Below are positions 6,375-9,883 of a stretch of DNA of 9,883 nt, piece after piece. Source of the DNA: Thermocaproicibacter sp002410755 (lineage in GTDB: Bacteria > Bacillota > Clostridia > Oscillospirales > Acutalibacteraceae); contig DAITDU010000056.1 in the NCBI GenBank assembly GCA_036839715.1, positions 1 to 9,883 on the forward strand. Direction: 5' to 3'. Numbering within the stretch: position 1 is the first letter of the stretch; each line of letters opens with the position of its first letter. The translations under genes and the position numbers were made by a program. The notes beneath the pieces are model-generated. The model worked only from the letters and a program-made list of their open reading frames with translations. It ran no database searches and was not told the origin of the DNA.

Positions 6375-6785
6375 CTAATCTTCTGCCAACGGATACAAGA
6401 TTCCGTCCTCGCGGCGAATTCTTTCTTCAATCAGACTGAACATTTTTTTGCTGTCTGTAAGGAAAGGATCCTTGCTTTGAAGAATTTTAAAGGGCGTATT
6501 ATACTGTTGGACAAACGCTCCAAACTGTTCCGCAAGGCTACCCATCTCATGATTGAATTCTTTCGCTTTATCCTTTACTTCCTGACGGTTGCTATGCATA
6601 AGTGAGGGGTACAGAAATTTGTCTTCCGACATCAGATGCATTTTTAGTTTTCCAGACAGGGCATTGATCTGAAAAGCAATATCATTTATGTTTGACTCAA
6701 GGTTAGCGGAAACCAAAGCGTTTATATTTTTGATGAGTTCATAAATCTCCCCGTGCTGCTTCTTTAACATCTCCAGATTGTTCAT
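6375..6785 (-). CDS. Small hemerythrin-like protein with altered last ligand
   Basis: This is a 136-residue helical-bundle protein of the HHE/hemerythrin family. Likely ligands are His11 (LKKQHGEI), His50 with Glu54/Asp55 (MHLMSEDKFLYP) and His79 (FNHEMG). The final helix reads ERIRREDGILYP, where the partner protein at 4929 has RHMEKENTVVYP, so an Arg replaces the usual last His while the acidic residue remains. Some small bacterial hemerythrin-like proteins appear to share this pattern, so it may define a subfamily with a modified or single metal site. The ATG is preceded by AAGGAG 8 nt upstream. It has its own promoter with a -41.5 operator, separated from the ferredoxin operon by a hairpin, so it is a likely monocistronic unit of the same regulon. 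Confidence 0.85.
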   Translation of the reverse strand: MNNLEMLKKQHGEIYELIKNINALVSANLESNINDIAFQINALSGKLKMHLMSEDKFLYPSLMHSNRQEVKDKAKEFNHEMGSLAEQFGAFVQQYNTPFKILQSKDPFLTDSKKMFSLIEERIRREDGILYPLAED

Positions 6786-6814
6786 GATTTTGTTCTCCTT
6801 TTTACTTGTGGTGA

Positions 6815-6863
6815 TATTAACAGTATACTGTGTCGTTCATGAAAACTATGTTGCATATGCAAC
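6815..6863 (-). promoter_or_regulatory. Promoter and operator of the small hemerythrin gene
   Basis: Reading leftward, the perfect palindrome GTTGCATATGCAAC (6850-6863, centre 6856.5) is followed by a TATACT -10 box at 6827-6822, giving an inferred start near 6815 and a leader of about 30 nt. The operator centre is exactly -41.5. At 17-bp spacing the -35 position (6850-6845) reads CATAGT, not a consensus. This repeats the arrangement at the transporter/hcp divergent region. Confidence 0.75.
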
Positions 6864-6914
6864 GAAAAGCATATTTTTACTTTGGTATGGCCAATATTAG
6901 CCGATACAGAAGAG

Positions 6915-6956
6915 ATGAGCGACGCTCCTTTACATGAAGGCTATCGCTCATTTTTT
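6915..6956. terminator. Terminator hairpin after the ferredoxin gene
   Basis: ATGAGCGA (6915-6922) pairs with TCGCTCAT (6944-6951), with an inner CCTT/AAGG pairing closing a 6-nt loop. It lies 22 nt beyond the leftward ferredoxin stop codon, where a terminator for that operon is expected. The T6 run, however, is on the plus strand. The leftward side has only CTCTTCT. It is therefore bidirectional or better suited to a rightward transcript. Confidence 0.62.
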
Positions 6957-6973
6957 CATTCAGCAAAGAAAGG

Positions 6974-7162
6974 TTATTCAACCGTAATTACAGAAACGGG
7001 GCATCCATCCCGTGCTTCCACGGCTTTGTCTTCGGCTTCTGTAGGAACGTTTTCCTGATGAACTTCAGCCACTCCATCGTCAGCTATCCGGAAAACATCT
7101 GGGCAGGTTTCCGCGCAGAGTCCGCAGGAGATGCATCCGCTTCTGTCAAGTTTTGCTTTCAT
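6974..7162 (-). CDS. [4Fe-4S] ferredoxin, 62 residues
   Basis: This is a small soluble electron carrier. CISCGLCAETCP (residues 10-21) and a distal GCPV give the Cys10-x2-Cys13-x2-Cys16...Cys54-Pro ligand set of single-cluster clostridial/Desulfovibrio-type ferredoxins. Cys20 is an extra cysteine that in relatives can pair in a disulfide or join a second cluster. The high content of Asp/Glu is typical. The ATG has AAAGGATGAG upstream. It is the last gene of a likely leftward operon after the cupin (53-nt gap). As a low-potential donor it could feed Hcp or the diiron proteins encoded nearby, which is inference. Confidence 0.92.
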   Translation of the reverse strand: MKAKLDRSGCISCGLCAETCPDVFRIADDGVAEVHQENVPTEAEDKAVEARDGCPVSVITVE

Positions 7163-7215
7163 AAAGTTCTCATCCTTTCAAACTATAACAAATAATTGAT
7201 ATAAGAACATGCTTG

Positions 7216-7557
7216 TTACTGTGGGAATACAACCGTAAGGAGCATCTTGAATTTTCCGTCTGCCGCCACAGCATGAGGAATCCCCGCTGGCATCACAATG
7301 GTTTTCCCTTCTGCCAGTGAAAATTCCTGATCCCCAACGGTAATATGCGCCGTTCCTTCAAGAATAGTTAACATTGCGTCACCATCTGATGAGTGCGAGC
7401 TAATTTCTTCGTTTTCATCAAATGCAAACAGGGTGATACTCACTGCCTTGTTCTGCGCAAGCGTCCGGCTCACAACCTGTCCCTGCTGGTATTCGACCAG
7501 TGAGGGCAACTCCAATGCAGTTTTGAATTCAATGTTCTTTAAATAATGCGTTTCCAT
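7216..7557 (-). CDS. Small single-domain cupin protein
   Basis: This 113-residue protein has one beta-barrel cupin fold. Motif 1 is ISSHSSDGDAMLTILEG (residues 52-68), with a single His55 where classic cupins have His-x-His and a Glu. Motif 2 is MPAGIPHAV (89-97) with His95. This reduced metal set is common in small clostridial cupins. The ligand or substrate is unknown. It lies between the DUF438 gene (33-nt gap upstream) and the ferredoxin gene in the same direction, with an AAAGGTGA ribosome binding site, so it is probably part of that operon. A sensing or small-molecule-binding role alongside the PAS protein is possible but not shown. Confidence 0.85.
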   Translation of the reverse strand: METHYLKNIEFKTALELPSLVEYQQGQVVSRTLAQNKAVSITLFAFDENEEISSHSSDGDAMLTILEGTAHITVGDQEFSLAEGKTIVMPAGIPHAVAADGKFKMLLTVVFPQ

Positions 7558-7590
7558 ACTTTAAATCACCTTTCTTTAATTATCTCAATA

Positions 7591-8784
7591 TTATTCTGAA
7601 ACCAGACGCTTTTCACCTTTGATTTTCTGAATAGGTTTAATATTTTGGGTCACTTCCAGTACGCCGAGATACTCACCTTTTTCACTGTGTACAGCAAAAT
7701 ACCGAATAAGAATGTATCTTTCACCCATATCAATCCAAAAATCTTCACTCTCTTTGTGTCCGGCTTTGAAATCCTCTACAAGTTTTTCCACGATATGCAC
7801 GCTTGCCGGTGGATGACAATTGGAAACCTTCCGACCTATAATGGCCTTTGTACGGGGAAAGACGCGCTCTGCACCCTGCGAAAAATACTTTACTGTGTCG
7901 TCCTTGTCCACAAAGGTAATGTCAATGGGAAGAGTATCGAGCATCCTCACAAGCTCTTCGGTTTTCAGTACCCCGGTCGGCAGAGTAACGACACCTGGAG
8001 CGGCCTCTTCCTGCCGTACGATTTCCTTTTCTTTTCGGACGATCGGCGACCACTCCGGTACGTGATCAATGAAACAATAGCCAAGTTCGCCGCTTTCTTC
8101 GGCAATACGCTTCCATTCATCCTGTGTCAGGTTTTCAAGCAGCATCGGAAGCATAATGCTTTCTTCTTTAAAAATCATCTCACTGATTTTCGCAAGGAGT
8201 TCTTCAATTTGTCCCTTCAAATGGAATAGATCTGTTGTTTTAAGCTGCATATTGATTTCTTTGAGCTGTGCGCGAATTTCGTCGTCCACACCCCACATTA
8301 CCTTTGGGGGAACCGTAATACCATACTGTTCCATGTAAGGAAATAGCAGGTTCTCTTTTTTAAGATAATGGCGGTCGATCTCGGCGAGTCGATTGAGAGC
8401 GGTTTCCACATCTTTTTTTCCGGATGATTGATCTATTACTTTTCGGATTTCTGCAATCAATTTTTCAATAGCTCTATTTTCACGCTTCATGGTATTAGCT
8501 GGATGCCCGGCAATCTCAGACGGGTCTGACGGCTGATGAATTTCTTCAATGGAACCTTTAAACACGGCTGCGTGCACATCACAAAGGCGCTGAATTTCGG
8601 ATACTGGCAAACCGTTCTTGATAAGAGCCTGTTCGGCCTGCGCAATTTCCTCTGCAGACACTCCTCCGAACACGGCAGCAAATCGTCCCTTGACCTCTTC
8701 AACACTTTTGCCGTTATGAAGTTGTGTGATTAATTCCTTCAGAATTTTCTGGCGATATTCCCGGTTATTGATTTCCTCACTCAT
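7591..8784 (-). CDS. DUF438-hemerythrin-PAS protein with depleted metal ligands
   Basis: This 397-residue cytoplasmic protein has three parts. DUF438 lies at about 10-85 (YRQKILKELITQLHNG... to CDVHAAVFKGSIEEIH). A hemerythrin-like helical bundle covers about 92-240, with HYLKKENLLFPY, PPKVMWGVDDEIR and MIFKEESIMLPM. A PAS domain covers about 275-385, with TFVDKDDTVKYFSQ, FPRTKAIIGRKVSNCHPP and YFAVHSEKGEYLGVLEVTQ. Relatives are proposed redox or gas sensors. From memory of the family, the first bundle helix usually reads HPVHTFK and the third WxxHDEIR. Here these are HPANTMK and WGVDDEIR, so two expected His ligands are Asn97 and Asp167 and only His139 remains. AGGAGG lies 7 nt before the ATG. 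It appears to head the operon with the cupin and ferredoxin. Its promoter is not obvious. Confidence 0.9.
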   Translation of the reverse strand: MSEEINNREYRQKILKELITQLHNGKSVEEVKGRFAAVFGGVSAEEIAQAEQALIKNGLPVSEIQRLCDVHAAVFKGSIEEIHQPSDPSEIAGHPANTMKRENRAIEKLIAEIRKVIDQSSGKKDVETALNRLAEIDRHYLKKENLLFPYMEQYGITVPPKVMWGVDDEIRAQLKEINMQLKTTDLFHLKGQIEELLAKISEMIFKEESIMLPMLLENLTQDEWKRIAEESGELGYCFIDHVPEWSPIVRKEKEIVRQEEAAPGVVTLPTGVLKTEELVRMLDTLPIDITFVDKDDTVKYFSQGAERVFPRTKAIIGRKVSNCHPPASVHIVEKLVEDFKAGHKESEDFWIDMGERYILIRYFAVHSEKGEYLGVLEVTQNIKPIQKIKGEKRLVSE

Positions 8785-9111
8785 GTAGATTCCTCCTTTT
8801 TGTACTCGTGTTCCACAAAAGCCTGATTTAAGGGACGTAATTTTCTGCTTTTGTACCTTTTGAAATGGTCATAAACTTACCTTCTGATGCGGGCATTCTG
8901 GACTTTATAATTTTTAGCACCCAACTGTTTCCAACAATTTAGTGATTCCCGAATCATTGTTGCATCATTCATATTCTCTCTTACTTAAATTCAGAATTTT
9001 GTCCTTGAATAGAATATCTCCCGCAGTCTGCTCCTGATTTCATCATCATTGTAACAGGCTGTGGGAGGTATTTCTGTGATCGCACTCAAATTTTTATGCC
9101 ATGTTGGTAAA
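8785..9111. other. 327-nt intergenic region upstream of the DUF438 operon
   Basis: No convincing gene lies here. It should hold the end of the regulator transcript and the promoter of the DUF438 operon, but no -35/-10 pair with good spacing was found; TATAAA reading leftward at 8909-8904 is the best -10 candidate. It contains the nested inverted repeat at 8932-8962, one half-site GTTGCAT at 8959-8965 and a 31-codon ORF (8972->8877) with a weak ribosome binding site. No full copy of the GTTGCAT(A/T)TGCAAC operator is present. Confidence 0.6.
8932..8962. repeat. Nested inverted repeat upstream of the DUF438 operon
   Basis: CAACAAT (8932-8938) and ATTGTTG (8956-8962) are complementary and enclose TGATTC-CC-GAATCA (8943-8956), itself a 14-nt inverted repeat. 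In the leftward RNA it could form a stem with a CGGG tetraloop and one bulge. No T-run follows, so it is not an intrinsic terminator. It could be a protein-binding site or an RNA structure. Confidence 0.5.
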
Positions 9112-9840
9112 TTAAAGATCAACGGATTTTCCGGCTGATGACTCAAGCATATTGCGATCCAGCAGCAAAATACTTTTGTTTCCGTGCGAGCGGATAATCC
9201 CTTCGTTTTCCAATTGGCCAAGCTTTCGGCTTACCGTTTCACGTGCGACTCCCAGATAGTTTGCCATACCCTCACGACTCAGTGGTAGATGAATCAGTGT
9301 TCCATCAGGAACAGACGTTCCATATTTTTCGGCAAAATCGAGGATGAGTGTACTGACACGCTCATCAACACTGCGCACCCCCATGCTTTGCAGGGTACAT
9401 TCCAAGTGAGAAATTCGTTTTTCCAATTCCTCAATGATCTTTATAGCAATCTCCGGATATGAGTGAAGTAAATCATAAAAACTTTCCTTTGTAAAAGAGC
9501 ATGTCCTGACCGGTTCCAGGGCTTCCACAGAGTAGGTAGATATCTGTCTGCCAAAAAGATTGCGTTCTCCGAAAAAATCCCCTTCGGAAAACACATACAG
9601 GATCTGTTCTCTGCCGTCTGGTGTAAGTTTAAAGGCTTTGGCACTTCCCTCATTGATAATCACAAGGGTGTTCGCTTTACTTCCCTCGGAAAGAAGTGTT
9701 TCTTCCTTTCGGTATTCTTTGTGGCGAATAATAGAAGCAATATGGGTCATTTCATCCTGACTTAAGGATGAAAAAATCGGTACTTTGCGCATACAGAGCT
9801 TATGTAGGCAGTGCTCGTTGCATATGTTACATTTCTCCAT
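9112..9840 (-). CDS. Crp/Fnr-family regulator with N-terminal Cys cluster
   Basis: This 242-residue protein has a cyclic-nucleotide-binding-like effector domain (about 25-130), a dimerisation helix and a C-terminal winged helix. The turn and recognition helix is MANYLGVARETVSRKL (192-207), with Glu201, Ser204 and Arg205 at DNA-contacting positions as in FNR. Cysteines at 4, 7, 11 and 16 plus Cys114 (VRTCSF), which lines up with E. coli FNR Cys122, suggest a [4Fe-4S] cluster able to sense O2 or NO. Family relatives such as HcpR control hcp in many anaerobes. The GTG at 9850-9852 overlaps the AAGGAGTG Shine-Dalgarno, so the ATG at 9840 is preferred. It is a separate leftward gene next to its likely targets. 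A near-match to the operator (GTTGCATATGTTAC, 9817-9830) lies over its Cys codons. Confidence 0.9.
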   Translation of the reverse strand: MEKCNICNEHCLHKLCMRKVPIFSSLSQDEMTHIASIIRHKEYRKEETLLSEGSKANTLVIINEGSAKAFKLTPDGREQILYVFSEGDFFGERNLFGRQISTYSVEALEPVRTCSFTKESFYDLLHSYPEIAIKIIEELEKRISHLECTLQSMGVRSVDERVSTLILDFAEKYGTSVPDGTLIHLPLSREGMANYLGVARETVSRKLGQLENEGIIRSHGNKSILLLDRNMLESSAGKSVDL

Positions 9841-9883
9841 GAAGCGTACCACTCCTTTTTAGCAGTCTGTTCCTCATTTATCA

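Noticed and set aside
7645..8229. Plus-strand ORF of 194 codons opposite the DUF438 gene
   Set aside because: It is the antisense shadow of the DUF438-hemerythrin-PAS gene, whose domains are clear; no ribosome binding site or recognisable motif.
8959..8972. GTTGCAT as a functional operator at -41.5 for the DUF438 operon
   Set aside because: The second half-site does not match, and no -10 box occurs 29 nt from its centre (that position reads TGTTGG). Only a half-site is recorded.
9076..9138. 20-codon plus-strand ORF starting GTG after GGGAGG
   Set aside because: Too short, overlaps the regulator's 3' end in antisense, and has no other support. The Shine-Dalgarno match is probably chance.
8991..9221. 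Leftward 76-codon ORF overlapping the 3' end of the regulator gene
   Set aside because: More than half lies in another frame of the Crp/Fnr gene. The rest has no recognisable motif or start signal.
1..9883. Mobile element, CRISPR array, prophage or tRNA
   Set aside because: No transposase, integrase, regularly spaced direct repeats or tRNA-like segments were seen on either strand.

Overview
The window looks like chromosomal DNA of a strictly anaerobic Firmicute of the class Clostridia. The evidence is the AsrC-type sulfite reductase, a clostridial hybrid-cluster protein, a small [4Fe-4S] ferredoxin, a DUF438 protein, AGGAGG-type ribosome binding sites and moderate GC content. A more precise taxon cannot be read from the sequence. 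No rRNA, tRNA, CRISPR array, transposase or integrase was seen.

Layout. Positions 2-325 (+) hold the 3' end of asrC (dissimilatory-type sulfite reductase subunit C). It converges on a GPH/MFS sugar-type symporter gene (410-1786, -). A 30-bp near-perfect palindrome (1835-1864) sits between this transporter and a rightward operon: DUF488 protein (1902-2345), hcp fused to a C-terminal DUF1858 redox domain (2408-4255), a terminator-like hairpin, an unrecognised helical protein (4313-4927), a hemerythrin-like protein (4929-5465) and a standalone flavodiiron-type metallo-beta-lactamase domain (5533-6231). Leftward on the other side lie a small hemerythrin-like gene with its own promoter (6375-6785), then a likely operon DUF438-hemerythrin-PAS protein (8784->7591), cupin (7557->7216) and [4Fe-4S] ferredoxin (7162->6974). 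Last comes a Crp/Fnr regulator with an N-terminal Cys cluster (9840->9112).

How it fits together. Most genes belong to families known to handle nitric oxide, hydroxylamine, oxygen or damaged Fe-S/diiron centres: Hcp, three hemerythrin-related proteins, a flavodiiron catalytic domain, a ferredoxin and a redox-disulfide domain. A Crp/Fnr regulator with FNR-like cysteines is encoded beside them. The strongest new signal is regulatory. The motif GTTGCAT(A/T)TGCAAC occurs in two promoter regions, and at three promoters (GPH transporter, DUF488-hcp operon, small hemerythrin) its centre lies at exactly -41.5 from the start site inferred from a good -10 box. None of the three has a recognisable -35 box. 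At the divergent locus one palindrome serves both directions symmetrically. This is the geometry of class II activation by a Crp/Fnr dimer and suggests a compact local nitrosative/oxidative-stress regulon that also includes a sugar-type transporter. That the regulator encoded here binds these sites is an inference.
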